Positions 1 through 10,891 of a DNA stretch of 64,000 nucleotides are shown here, in pieces. The first letter of the stretch is position 1. Each line of letters begins with the position of its first letter. The notes under the pieces are model-generated. The model did no database searches and was not told the DNA's origin. It saw nothing but the letters and a program-made list of their open reading frames with translations. The translations under genes and the position numbers were made by a program. The stretch spans positions 5,986,501 to 6,050,500 of the forward strand of contig NC_081331.1 of the NCBI RefSeq assembly GCF_022539665.2, in the 5' to 3' direction. This DNA comes from Daphnia carinata. Its lineage: Eukaryota > Arthropoda > Branchiopoda > Diplostraca > Daphniidae.

Positions 1-376
1 TCGATCAATCAAACAGTGTTATAAATACTCCCGATATTTTAGCACTTTGATATAATACCTTAGTTATAAGTTCCTTAGCTTTTTCAACTTTACTGTGATA
101 TACGTTTTGTACTTTTACAACTTCGTCTTGCCATTCCACAAGTGTTGAAGAAAGTTGTTGCATATAAGTATTATTCTGTTGTAATGTATCTGGAAATTTT
201 TAATTAACTACATTAACAACAAGTGACTCTCGGAATAAAATGGAATATTACGTACTTCGCAAATCGGAATTTTCCTTAATAAGCTGCTGTATCTTTTCTT
301 CTACCTCCACAACACTGAGAAGAGTATTACTTTCTGGAGTTCTATTCTGTGAACAGTACATGCTTTTCGAAGTCAT
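1..376 (-). CDS. 5' part of a NEMO/optineurin-like coiled-coil protein (runs off the left edge)
   Basis: Two coding exons join in frame on the minus strand. Exon 1 (376..256) starts at ATG 376-374 and ends at a GTACGT donor. Exon 2 (189..59) follows a TTTCCAG acceptor and ends at AAG/GTATTA. Together they give exactly 84 codons, and the rest of the gene lies outside the window. The protein opens MTSKSMYCSQ and then becomes a heptad-like helix with IKENSDLRNTLQQNN, followed by a W and lysine-rich repeats. The pattern EN-x2-L-x3-L-x2-NN-x2-M-x6-L-x2-W resembles the N-terminal helix of NEMO (IKK-gamma) and optineurin, adaptor proteins of NF-kB signalling and autophagy. The family call is from remembered sequence only; another coiled-coil protein is possible. 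The exon structure itself is well supported. Confidence 0.5.
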
Positions 377-666
377 TTGTGTCTTCGTTTTTGTTACAAC
401 ACTCTATTGCACACTACGTTTTCCTTATCTTAGAATTTTCGATCCATTTGGTTTTAATAACGCTCTGTAAAATCTAGATGAAAAAGCACTAGCAGACGAA
501 CTGCAAACGTTAAAACATTACACCTAACGTGCCAAACATGCCACCTATGGGATACAAAATTGTTTGCTGGGAACTGATTGGAAGCCGGGGCGGAATTCCA
601 AAAAAAAACAAGGTTGACATACTTAATTATATATATACTATATACATACTAATCTGCTAGTAACTG

Positions 667-1398
667 CATGGTGTATTAGTAATGGTGAGACAACTCTCCA
701 TTTTAAGGCCTATCTCGAATGAAGCCTGTTTTCAGAGGAGGTGGGTGTGGCCTAATTGAGGAGACTTATAGCCAACGCCACCATCGGAACTACTTAGGAA
801 CTAGATCATTCGCCAACCACTGAATGGCAAAGAGGAGATGTACTAGTGTCGCGGTAGAGGAGTAATTACAAATACAGTGGTCTAATGGATAGAACATTCG
901 ATTGCAGTACGGGAGTCTCGAGTTCGAACCCAGTATAAATCTTTCTTTTTTCTCCTTTCCTAACGTAAACTGGCCCCGTGCGGCGCTAGGTTCCACTTTC
1001 CACTGTTTTTCCACACATTTCAATTCTATATTAGTTACCAAACCGTGGAAAGTGGAAAGCTAAAAAGTTTTGTTGATTTTTATTTTGTTACGGAGCGACA
1101 AGTACAAACAAGATTTTTTCCCACTTCTTCCACATTCTATACGAAGTAAACATAAAAATACGATAATATAACTACATAAAGGTTAGAAGTTAATTTTGAT
1201 ATGTAACAGGTAATGGGATAATGGGACATGTCCCCTTGTTTGGACTTAGAAAAATTTTAAAGTAGGTGCAGCCTTTACTTTTTATTCAATATCGGCCACT
1301 AAGCGTCTCTCACTATAGGTAACCTGGACCACAAATAGGCTTCAGCCGAGATAGGCCGTTATAACGAAGAGTTGTCTCACCATTACTAATACACCATG
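667..1398. mobile_element. inverted-repeat element (MITE-like), about 730 bp
   Basis: Bases 667-697 and 1368-1398 are a perfect 31-bp inverted repeat beginning CATGGTGTATTAGTAATGG. Similarity continues inward, less perfectly, to about 727 on the left and 1336 on the right, where GGCCTATCTCG and GAAGCCT/AGGCTTC match. There is no transposase frame between the arms. Inside are a tRNA-like sequence (872-937) and a perfect 13-bp inverted repeat, TTCCACTTTCCAC near 991 and its complement near 1046. A non-autonomous DNA transposon or foldback element fits best. Target-site duplications were not clear by eye. Confidence 0.5.
872..937 (+). tRNA. tRNA-like sequence, probably a pseudogene or SINE head
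   Basis: An A-box-like TGGTCTAATGG near 878 and a B-box GTTCGAACCC at 922-931 have tRNA spacing. A T-run near 941-951 follows and could end Pol III transcription. A loop TTGCAGT could present anticodon GCA, but the acceptor arms do not pair and the anticodon stem is weak. It is therefore more likely a decayed tRNA or the head of a SINE than a working gene. Confidence 0.3.
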
Positions 1399-2452
1399 GT
1401 AACTGTACGCCCTATTGGTGCAATTTGGTACGTATTGTGTCTAACACCAATAGGTGCGAGTATCGTATACGTAGCTCGATGATTAGCTGCCTGCATCCAT
1501 GCATCCTAGTGGGGAGACTTACCAACAACCTACGAGCTACGATTACCTCTTCTCTACCTCAGTTTTGGGTCGATCTTCAACATGTAGTGAACGGTACTAC
1601 AGATCGATGTGAAACGTCTGTATACGTGTCGAGTCGAGTGTGTATTTTTTTTTTAGCATCGTGCCATTTTTAGCCCCTTTATAGTAGGCATGGCTCTTCT
1701 TCTTTCTTGAAGGTTATTTTGTGAAGATGATGTCCGAAGCGATGAAGATGAAGAATCTTGCGAATCCGTTGTGATGAATCTTTAGTGGGGGTGGGCGGGA
1801 GGACGAGGGTGGTGGCGAGATAGTATGGTGGGAAGGGAGGGCTTGTAAATTGGAGGTGGCGGGATTTGAACCCGGGACGTCAGAATACAAAGCGAGGGTA
1901 TAGCCATTGTGCCAGGACCGCACAACCCAACCAAATTTTGCTTTTGGTGTAAGCCATTCAAATAGGCAGCAAAGGTACCTAGTAAATGTAATTGAAGTAT
2001 GGCGCTGTGATATTGTTCGCGGCTGCCATGCCATTATGACGGGTTCAAAGCGTTGTTTATTTAAATTTTTTTTTTTTTGCGTTTAGCAACGCACTAGTAA
2101 CTTTGGGCCCTTCCAGGGCCGGAGAATAGGTGGTGCTAGCGTATTTTAAAACGCTAATAAATCAAAACTAAATCGATACAAGAATCTTTAATATACTGAA
2201 AGAAAATAAGTATAAACTCTCAATGTATTTAAAAAAAGCAGATGCAACACAACAACTGGAATGCAGGAATATGTCAATTAGTTATTTGCACAGAAATATC
2301 ATCAACAGTTGACACCGTTAATGCTAAATGATTGTTCAGCCCTATCTTTAAAGTCCCATAACCAAACTAAAGTTCCCTAGTACGTACGTGGCAGGTCTGT
2401 GATGCATCAACATAGCTCAGATCACATTGTTGGTTAGTCATTTAGTGCCTCA
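1399..2452. other. intergenic stretch 3' of MFSD10
   Basis: No coding exon is supported here. Apart from the tRNA-derived sequence it holds a T-run near 2068-2079 and low-complexity G-rich sequence at about 1785-1850. The part nearest 2452 is likely the MFSD10 3' UTR. Confidence 0.4.
1853..1923 (-). repeat. tRNA-derived (SINE-like) sequence
   Basis: On the minus strand an A-box TGGCACAATGGC (1914-1903) and a B-box GGTTCAAATCC (1872-1862) are correctly spaced, and the T-arm stem CGGG/CCCG pairs. The expected acceptor stem does not form. The overlapping 106-codon frame at 2034-1714 is a by-product of this sequence, not a gene. Confidence 0.35.
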
Positions 2453-4449
2453 TTACAATGGAGATTGTTGCAATAAGACGAATGGCAGTATAAGACCAAC
2501 AGCACCAATGCAGTAACACGGCCCGGCCCCAAACACGAAGAATACTAGAAATTAAATGATCATACATCAACCGAGTTTATCCAACGAAGTCAATATTATA
2601 AAATTTTACCAAACGAAGATACTAATGGACCGAAGGCTCGAGCAAGTGCTCCCAATGATCTTAGGGTGCCGATCACTGCACCCTTCTGATCGGCTCGCCC
2701 ATACGCAGCTGTCATTGCAGTTAAGCACGGAATGACAATGGCTGATCCTGAAAATCAGCATATTTTCAATGCAAAAATGTACATCATTAACTGTGAAGAG
2801 AAATGGCGGTCAACTTACCCAGAGAATACAAACCAAGTCCGAAATACAACGCTGTTGCACTGTTTGAGAGACCCACAATAACAAAGCTAGGAATTATAAC
2901 CCCTAGACCCTAGTAGAATTGTCGAACATTAATAACAAGTAAGAATGATATAAACGGCATAAGAACTTACGACTAACGCGAGCATTTTTTCTTTGCCAGG
3001 TTTGACACGTCGTACTAAACCACCTTGGAAGAACGCCATCAGCAAGCCGATGAAGAGCAACATTTTCCCTTGCTGAGCAGCGTTATAGTCGAACCGCAAA
3101 TGTGTCAAAAATGTCAACGTGTACTCCAGTCCCGAAAACAGGAACAAAAACAAAAAATAAACTCTTCCAAGTACTTTCAATTTTTCGAGATCTAGACAAA
3201 AATGGGCAAGAGAAAAAAGATTTGTAAGCTCTAATTAGCTTGCGAGGACAGCGGATGATATGGCCGTCGCTTAGTTGGGTAACAAAATAAAACCTTTTTT
3301 GGCGATGCCATCGGCTAGCTGAAATTTAAAAAGAGAAACGGGATTGACGAGATTCCAAGTTTGAGATAACTGTAGGGATTTTGCCCTTTTTTCCTATAAA
3401 GAATCAGGGCTTACGTTAACGAAACATGCAGAAAGACGGTGACCATGGCTTTACCTTGGGTAACGATTCGGTAAAGAATACTGATAGAAATCCGAAGTTT
3501 AGAACAGCTAAAGTTAACGAAAAAATGGCTGGCCAAAACCACCAGTTTCCTGTGCTGCTATCGACACCCCAAACAGAAAATGCTGCACCCGTTACCGGTC
3601 CTATTATGAAACCGATTGCGAAGGCAACACCAACCAAGGCCTACGGTATTGGCAAATGTAAACATGAACAATAAATATTAATAAATATGTGGTCCAAAAT
3701 TTATTGCAACAAAATAAAATGTTACCATGGCTTTAGCCCTTGTTAAGCTGTCTGTAATATCTGCCATTACAGCTGTGGCCAAGCTCACATTTGCTTTACT
3801 GATACCACCAACAGCTCGGGCTAGTACAAAGAGAGCAAAGTTGTCAGATACAACCCAAAGAGCATAAGAGGCTGCAATTCCAACCTTTGAAAAATACAAT
3901 TGTTAAAGACAACTATTGAGAGACTAAAAAATTATCAATGCAATACCATGCTAACAAGCAATGCAGGTTTTCTACCATAGGTATCAGACAGACATCCAGC
4001 CAATGGAGAAGCCAGAAATTGCAAAAAAGAAAATAAGGAACCCAGGACACCTACATGATACATAAATACTTGTTTTCAAAGTACACTGCAGCTGACATTG
4101 GATATTTTAAGCATTTGGTTAATAACAGGGTAGGTAAAATGAACTAAAAAATTTCACAAACCTCCTGTCATCACTGAATTGAATTTTTCAGGAATGTGTA
4201 ACGTTTCCTGTAAGGTTTTTACTGTGCTCTCTAGAAAACTGATGGAAGCACCACCACTAAGGCTGTAGTGGTCCAGTAATTTTGGCATAAGTGGCAAAAT
4301 AATGGTGAAACCAATAAGATCAATAACAAGTGAAGTGAACATCACCCATGCCACAGGATTGAGTCGAGATCTCACAGCTTCTTTTTTGCTTGCCTAAAGT
4401 ACAATGAAGTTAGTAATAAGAATATCACAAACTAACATAAGTCTACCAT
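2453..4449 (-). CDS. MFSD10: MFSD10 / TETRAN-like major facilitator transporter
   Basis: A multi-pass membrane transporter of the MFS DHA1/TetA-like group; the mammalian member is an organic anion exporter and the Drosophila one is rtet. Exons join on the minus strand. The first coding exon is only the ATG (4449-4447) followed directly by a GTAGAC donor. Exon 2 (from 4393) adds ASKKEAVRSRLNP and the first membrane helix. Later pieces carry ASYALWVVSDNF and GGISKANVSLATA, then VGVAFAIGFIIGP, and then a penultimate exon (2747-2610) with GTLRSLGALARAFGP, which is highly characteristic of MFSD10. The last exon (2544-2453) ends LPFVLLQQSPL-stop. Several introns (for example near 3260-3310 and 3930-4030) hold further short exons whose limits I did not fix. 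The family call is firm from these motifs. Confidence 0.9.
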
Positions 4450-5720
4450 TTCCAAAATGTTTTTAATTTTGTAGATCAAGGTGTCCAAAGCACTTTATTG
4501 CACAGCATTAAATGTTTCCTGAAAGCTAGCGAACAGCCGATGGTCTTCGCGACTTCTTTTAACCTTTTAAACCGAAAACCAGCTCATGATAACCCAAAGA
4601 TGATAAGCCAATAGTAGAAGAGATAACTTTTACATAGCCCGCCAGCGCCTTGCCGTTTAGTGTTGTGACTTGTGACAGCATGTGTGTAAGAATGTTTACG
4701 TGGACAGCTAGGCTGCCAGTTCACCAGATGTAATGCGTATCATCAGAATTTGTTAACGGATAATTTTTTCAAACGCATAATGTCTGAGGCCCTATTGAAA
4801 TTGTTAAACGATGATTATGAAATTTTTTTTCTCTAGATAACGGGGACATTATATTTTTTACTCAGTGAAGAAAGGTCATTGCCCATTGGTCATTCACCCT
4901 TAAACTTCATCACTACTTTCGTATAAATTGGGTTTAAATTTGAAGCACTATAGAAATGAAGCTCGATTAGGAGTTCATGTTCATACATTCTAAAAAAAAG
5001 TGGCATATTGCTGATTTTCTTTCGGTTTTCCCCTTTCCCTTCGAACCAGTAGATACTAAACGACTATCAATTGAGCGTTTTCGGCCACCAGGTGGCATAG
5101 AAGATTATTCATATTTACCGGATTGAAATATCCAGTAGCAGACGGAATCTGTTTTACGGAATATTTAGAGTTGACGTCTCTTGTTTTCCTCTCATGAATT
5201 CGACCTTGTAAATTTTCCGTCCTCGTTTAGACTATGATTTTTGGAGGTGAATAGTAATTTTGGTAAAACCATTCCTCAAACAAGAATCTCTACTCATGAG
5301 ACCACTAGCAACAAATTTTGGTTGGAATCCTACTTAAGATCACGAAATTTGGTTGTGCAAGTCGGAACAGGTATGTTGTTTTCTCACCTCCCGCACACTT
5401 CATATATGTTATACGTGAACTTTTACACACACAATGGGTAGTCTGTGAAATAAGTAAACTTTGTTGCTCAATATTACCAGTTAGATGTCTTCATTACATC
5501 ATTTGATCAATGTTACAAATGTTAGAAAAAGATTGCTTTGGTTAAAATGATGACAGATGACTTATCTTGTAAGCCTCTACCTGTTTTGTTATATTTACTG
5601 AACTGTTTTAATTAAATAACATTGTTTCTTTTTCAGAAGATGACCAATGAAGTGCTATCTACCTAGACGATTAAGTAATATATACTGCTACCCTTTTTTT
5701 AAGCTGCCATAGTAGTTAAC
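4450..5720. other. intergenic stretch between MFSD10 and AKAP10
   Basis: This holds the MFSD10 5' flank (left part) and AKAP10 upstream sequence. Short frames at 5241-5506 have no recognisable protein features; part of this may be AKAP10 5' UTR. No element or RNA gene was seen. Confidence 0.35.
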
Positions 5721-8070
5721 ATGGCATTTTGGAAGAGACTTGGTAACTTTTTCACAAATAATAAATTTTTTTTTCAAATAATATATTTTCTTTTATATTG
5801 CTATAAATAGGAAAAAAATCTGGCTCATCTAGCACCACTAGGGCAATTTCAAACAAAAACTATTTGCCTCAAAATAATAATGAATCTGGATCATCTTCAT
5901 TGCCACTATCTACAAGTGGAGATTTGGGAGAAAGTTTACATAACAATCTTCAACGTTTTCCCAGCGAAAAAGACGATACGGTTGTAAAAGATTCAAAGCT
6001 ACAGGAAAAATCAAGCGGTGATTTCGGAGACCTGGGGGATTTGAACCATCCTGATACCATTCGTTCTTGGTCTCGAAGGTCTCGCCTCTCAAAGAATCTT
6101 CATGAAGTCTTGGTGGACTTAACGGCCCTGTCGTACTTTCAACAGTATCTTGAGAACAAACAAGTAAGCAGCTACCTGACGCTGCTAAACGATTTGAAGA
6201 ATTATCATCTCTTGGCGACATCTTTATCGGCAAATGCTTGCACATCCGTTAGTAACGCTAATAGTCCTGTCATGAATGGAGACACTTTGCCTGAAGCCAA
6301 ATGGAGCCCCTCAAAAAATAACGATACTAAAGTACTCCGACTTCTGAATTCGACTTCGAGTAGTTCAGGCTTCAGTGATGATACCAGTCTTGACTCACCT
6401 GGCCACAATATATCCACCCGCTCTATAAAGCCTTTAGGAACAGACACGATGGTTCATAGTTTACTCAGTGAAAGACGGAGAATTATACAGAAATATTTCG
6501 AATCGGATTCAAGCGATTATCTTCCTACGGTTTCGTGTTTCTTACGAGACATTGATCCTTGCTCTTTGGATATAGCCGAACCAGTTTCTGAAGTTTTCCA
6601 TGATGTGCAAATTGGAGTGTGCAACCTGCTTGAAAATGATTATTTTGTTGAGTTTCTTCACTCTGAGTTTTATTATCGATATCAGTTAGATATCATCACA
6701 GTTGGAAAATTGTCGATAACAGACATAATCTATAGCGATGCCTGTCTCTTTTACTTTATGGAGGTAAATATCGCATTTCAATTCTCCGCCCTCTATTCTA
6801 GGTATTTTATTAACTATTGTTGGACGTAGTTCATGGACCAAGAAGGGAAACGTCATTGGTTAGAATTTTGGCTAGCCGCAGACAACTACCGATCTCAGTG
6901 GAACTCTCCTAATGCTTCATTGGACGCCTTGATTATATATAACAAGTAAATTAACATGCATACCCACAAAATGTTTACAAAGAATATAATTTTTTTTTTG
7001 TCCTGTTACTACAGATATTTTTCCCTACAAGCCACACAGCCATTGGGTTTGGCAGATGCTGTGCGTTCCAGTATAGAAGAAAACATTTGTATGACCCAAA
7101 ACGGACCTGGTCCAGACTGCTTCGAAAACGCTCTTCATCTTTTGTTGTCTGCAATGGAGAAGGTAAAAAGTAATTTTTCTGAGACGCTCTTTTATTGATG
7201 AAACTTCTTTGTTAGAAATTTCTTCAACCGTTCTTATCTTCTCCCGTTTTTTGCCAATACGTAAATGACATCGTAAGTGCCCTGAAAAATGCAACAAATC
7301 TTTTAGCGCGATGCAAGCGTTCGGGTTAGTTAAACCTTAAAATTCGCCAAATCTATTTACTTGGTATTAACATGGATTTATTTTAGGTTCCACTAGCACG
7401 ATTAACAGCGAAGTGAGTGGTATAAGTTGTAGTACAACATCAGCAACCGTCTCAAGCTACCTAGCAGCCGGAGTCTCTTCTACATTACCTCTCGGAGTTG
7501 TGTCGCCTCCTATAGCTAACAATACCGAAAATTCAATGATACGCTTGGTCAACAGTATTAGTAACGAAAGCTTAATGATTGACATTCGACAGTTGAATGA
7601 CCCAGACTCGTTGTGGCAGAGGAAGAAAATTGCGTAATCTAACTTAAGATTTAGACGCTTTAAATTAACAACTAATTATTATTATTATTGTTTTACGTTG
7701 GGGTTCAGGTTAAGCCTAGGACGGCTTACTCCGTTCGGCAGATTCTATAGTGAAATAGAATTTCCACTTGAAAAGAAAACAGGTATGGTATGCCTACGTT
7801 AACCTCCAAACAAATTTACAAGCCGGAATAAGAGAAATACTGTTCATTTGCAGAATCAAAACTGTCCAAAGCTGTACGGAAATTTGTATTCGTTGAGGAG
7901 GACCAGGTAAAACAATAGATTAATATTTATTCTATCCAGTATAGAATTTCAAGTTTCATTTTTATTATTGCTTCCAGGAAAAACAGGATATGGCTTGGCA
8001 AATGGCGGAAATTATTATCAAAGATGTATTAGCAATAACTTTAGGAAGGGGAGCGCCTCGTGCCACATAG
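5721..8070 (+). CDS. AKAP10: AKAP10 (D-AKAP2), RGS-domain A-kinase anchoring protein
   Basis: Scaffold that tethers protein kinase A through its regulatory subunits. A short first exon, MAFWKRLG (ATG 5721), is split by GTAACT and joins at 5811 to KKSGSSSTTR. The large second exon holds a first, interrupted RGS-like region (LHEVLVDLTALSYFQQYLE) and the start of a second (FLHSEFYYRYQLDIITVGKL, ACLFYFMEV). Further exons carry FWLAADNYRSQW, YFSLQATQPLGLADAVRSSI and SAMEK. The C-terminal exons give LNDPDSLWQRKK, a segment matching SLGRLTPFGRFYSEIE, and then KQDMAWQMAEIIIKDVL, the amphipathic helix that binds PKA regulatory subunits in this family. It ends GRGAPRAT-stop (8068-8070); the C-terminal PDZ-binding tail known in mammals is not evident. 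An AATAAA lies at 8108-8113. Confidence 0.92.
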
Positions 8071-8107
8071 TGTCCCTTCTATATCATCCCAATACCCTAC
8101 TGTCTAA

Positions 8108-8113
8108 AATAAA
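8108..8113 (+). terminator. poly(A) signal of AKAP10
   Basis: AATAAA lies 38 bp after the AKAP10 stop codon. The rest of the 8071-8477 gap is clueless 5' flank and likely 5' UTR. Confidence 0.6.
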
Positions 8114-8477
8114 TTGTTGACAAAACGAGTTTGGGGCAAACCCATATAATCGCATTATATTCCATTATGTTATACATCTGACTGCTGAAATTGTTACTGT
8201 GATGACGTTTTGATGTAATTATGTATGTACCTATCTATCCATACCGGTCGTGGTTTCATGCGAGATACGGCTAGTCTTTCATTCTTGTTTCTTCAGAAAG
8301 TGCTGCCTATTGAAGACGGTAACAAAAAAATAAAGTCTAATCTGGCAACGTTTGGGCTATTCTACTCTGCTCGTCACGTGTTCATCTTTTTTCATCTCTT
8401 CTGCAAGAAGAGTGCCGCATTCATTTTTACTCTTACCGTTTTCACGGAAAATCGACCTTGCCTTGTGCTTCTCGATT

Positions 8478-10859
8478 ATGGCCGTCGAGTCAAAGAAGAA
8501 TGAAACAAGCGCAGAAAAAACGGTGAATTCAGAAGCTTCTAAAGGAGAGGAATTCGTCAAAATCAACGGCGAAGGTAAGACGAACCGCACAGTCATAGAG
8601 ATAGCCATATTTTTTTCCCATGCGTGGTTCCGATACGTGATGTGCATAAAAAAACGACTGAAGTCTATAGCTTTTAGATATCCAACACTAACTTTGTACG
8701 TGCCTAAAGTACATTCACGTGTATGACTTAACTTGACTGTTTTTACAATAATTAATGCTACATGTTTATTAGTTTATATGAAATCTTATGTAATCTGAGT
8801 CCAACACAATTTACTAATCCTTTGTATTAGTTTAAAGTGAAATTGTCAAATTTGAGGTTCACCTCGTATGCAGTGTGTATCTAACATAACTCATACATAC
8901 TAGGTAAAAGTAAAGAGATATCGAAGCAACACAAAGAGGACCAGAATGCAGGGAAGAAAGGGAGTAGCATAAATGGTGAAAAGAATCTGAACTTGAACAC
9001 AGAATCTACTGAGGATAAAGAAGATGAAAAAAAAGATGAACAAGATGTTGTCTTTGTTCAAGATGTTGGCTTTACCATCAAAATAATGGCACCAGGAGTG
9101 GAGCCTTTTGATATCCAAGTAAAGATGAGTGCACGGTTTCTTTGTTTTGTTAATCTAACTATCCAATTTTACAATATTAGGTTTCAAGCATGGAAATGGT
9201 CCAGGAAATTCATCAATTGTTGATGGATCGTGAAGATACTTGCCATCGGACTTGCTTTTCTCTTCAACTGAATGCAACAACACTGGATAATTTTGCAGAA
9301 TTGAAAAGCATTGAAGGTCTTAAAGAGGGTTCTGTTATCAAGGTAACATATACTTCAGTAATTATTGTTAAAAAGGTATTAGCTAAGGGTTATTTTGTAT
9401 ACCAAGGTTGTTGAAGAACCGTACACGATGCGTGAGGCAAGGATTCATTTGCGCCACGTTAGAGACTTGCTGAAGTCTTTGGATCCGTCAGACGCCTATA
9501 ATGGACTTGACTGCAGTTCATTATCATTTTTGAACGTTGTTACGCAGGGAGACATACTAGGTAAATATTTCTTGTGTGAAAGTCGCGTAAACTTGTGTGA
9601 TATTTTGTAGAAAGCCTTCTCATTGATCACTGACATTTAACACTGCAATTGTTTTTTCATGCTTCATTTATTTTCAAGTGCGATTGCAAGGTATCTTAAT
9701 GCAATCCGTATTTGTAACTGTGTCAATATTTATCGGAAATTTAAAAATCCTAATTTTCTTGCAGAAAAGAAAAAAAGTCGTCCAGAAAGTGTAGACTGCA
9801 CTCCGTCGGATTCCATCATACCCGGTTCATCCGAGAGACCCTTGCTCCCATTGCAACCACAAAGTAAAGAGCAAAAAGGGCCCAGTTGCATCAAAGTGCT
9901 CACTACTTCCGGTTGGAATCCTCCCCCAGGTAGAATTGGTCAGCCCCCAAAGAAGAAATCTAACAATTAAATGGTCTTCATTTATATTCAGGTTACCGCA
10001 AGTTACATGGCGACCTAATTTACTTGTATGCTGTTACTCTCGAAGAAAAGAGATTGCATATTACTGCATGCACCCGAGGTTTCTACATAAACCAGTCGAC
10101 CGATGAAGAGTTCAACCCAAAACCAGCGAATCCAAACCATCTTTCGCATTCATTGATCGAGCTACTTTCTCAAGTGTCACCATCATTCAAGCGAAATTTT
10201 ACTCAGTTGCAGCGAAAACGCACTCAGAGACACCCATTCGAAAGGGTTGCGACTCCTTATCAAGTAATTTCACATTCGTCAAATCCCTCCTAGGCTTTCA
10301 TGTAACTCTGTTTACCTTCATCAAAATCAAGGTTTACTCCTGGATTGCACCAATGGCTGATCATCCAATCGATGCTATCAGAGCAGAAGATGCTTTCTCT
10401 TCCAAATTAGGCTATGAAGAGCACATCCCTGGCCAAACTCGTGACTGGAACGAAGAGTTGCAAACAACACGAGAGCTTCCCCGAAAAAATTTACCTGAAC
10501 GCCTTTTAAGAGAGAGAGCTATATTCAAGGTATGCAGTACATATTTTTACAAAGAAGCGTATAACCAGTTATTTAATTTGTGGTGAAATTTTTCAAAATT
10601 AAGGTGCACTCAGATTTCGTTGCTGCCGCTGCCCGTGGAGCTCAAGCTGTAATTGACGGGAATGTTATGGCCATTAATCCTGGCGAAGAGTCCCGTATGC
10701 AGATGTTTATTTGGAACAACATTTTTTTTTCTCTTGGGTTCGATGTCCGTGATCACTACAAAGAATTGGGTGGTGACGCTGCTGCATATGTAGCACCTAA
10801 AAATGATCTTCAGGTAAAAGGACATTTTCGGCAATTGATGTTATCGGATTTTTGTTCAC

Positions 10860-10891
<32 letters not shown>

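Noticed and set aside
872-937. A working tRNA-Cys gene
   Set aside because: Anticodon GCA can be read, but the acceptor and anticodon stems do not pair properly.
1714-2034. 106-codon minus-strand frame with VVRSWHNGYTLAL
   Set aside because: It is the chance translation of the tRNA-derived sequence and its flanks; such peptides recur wherever this type of repeat occurs.
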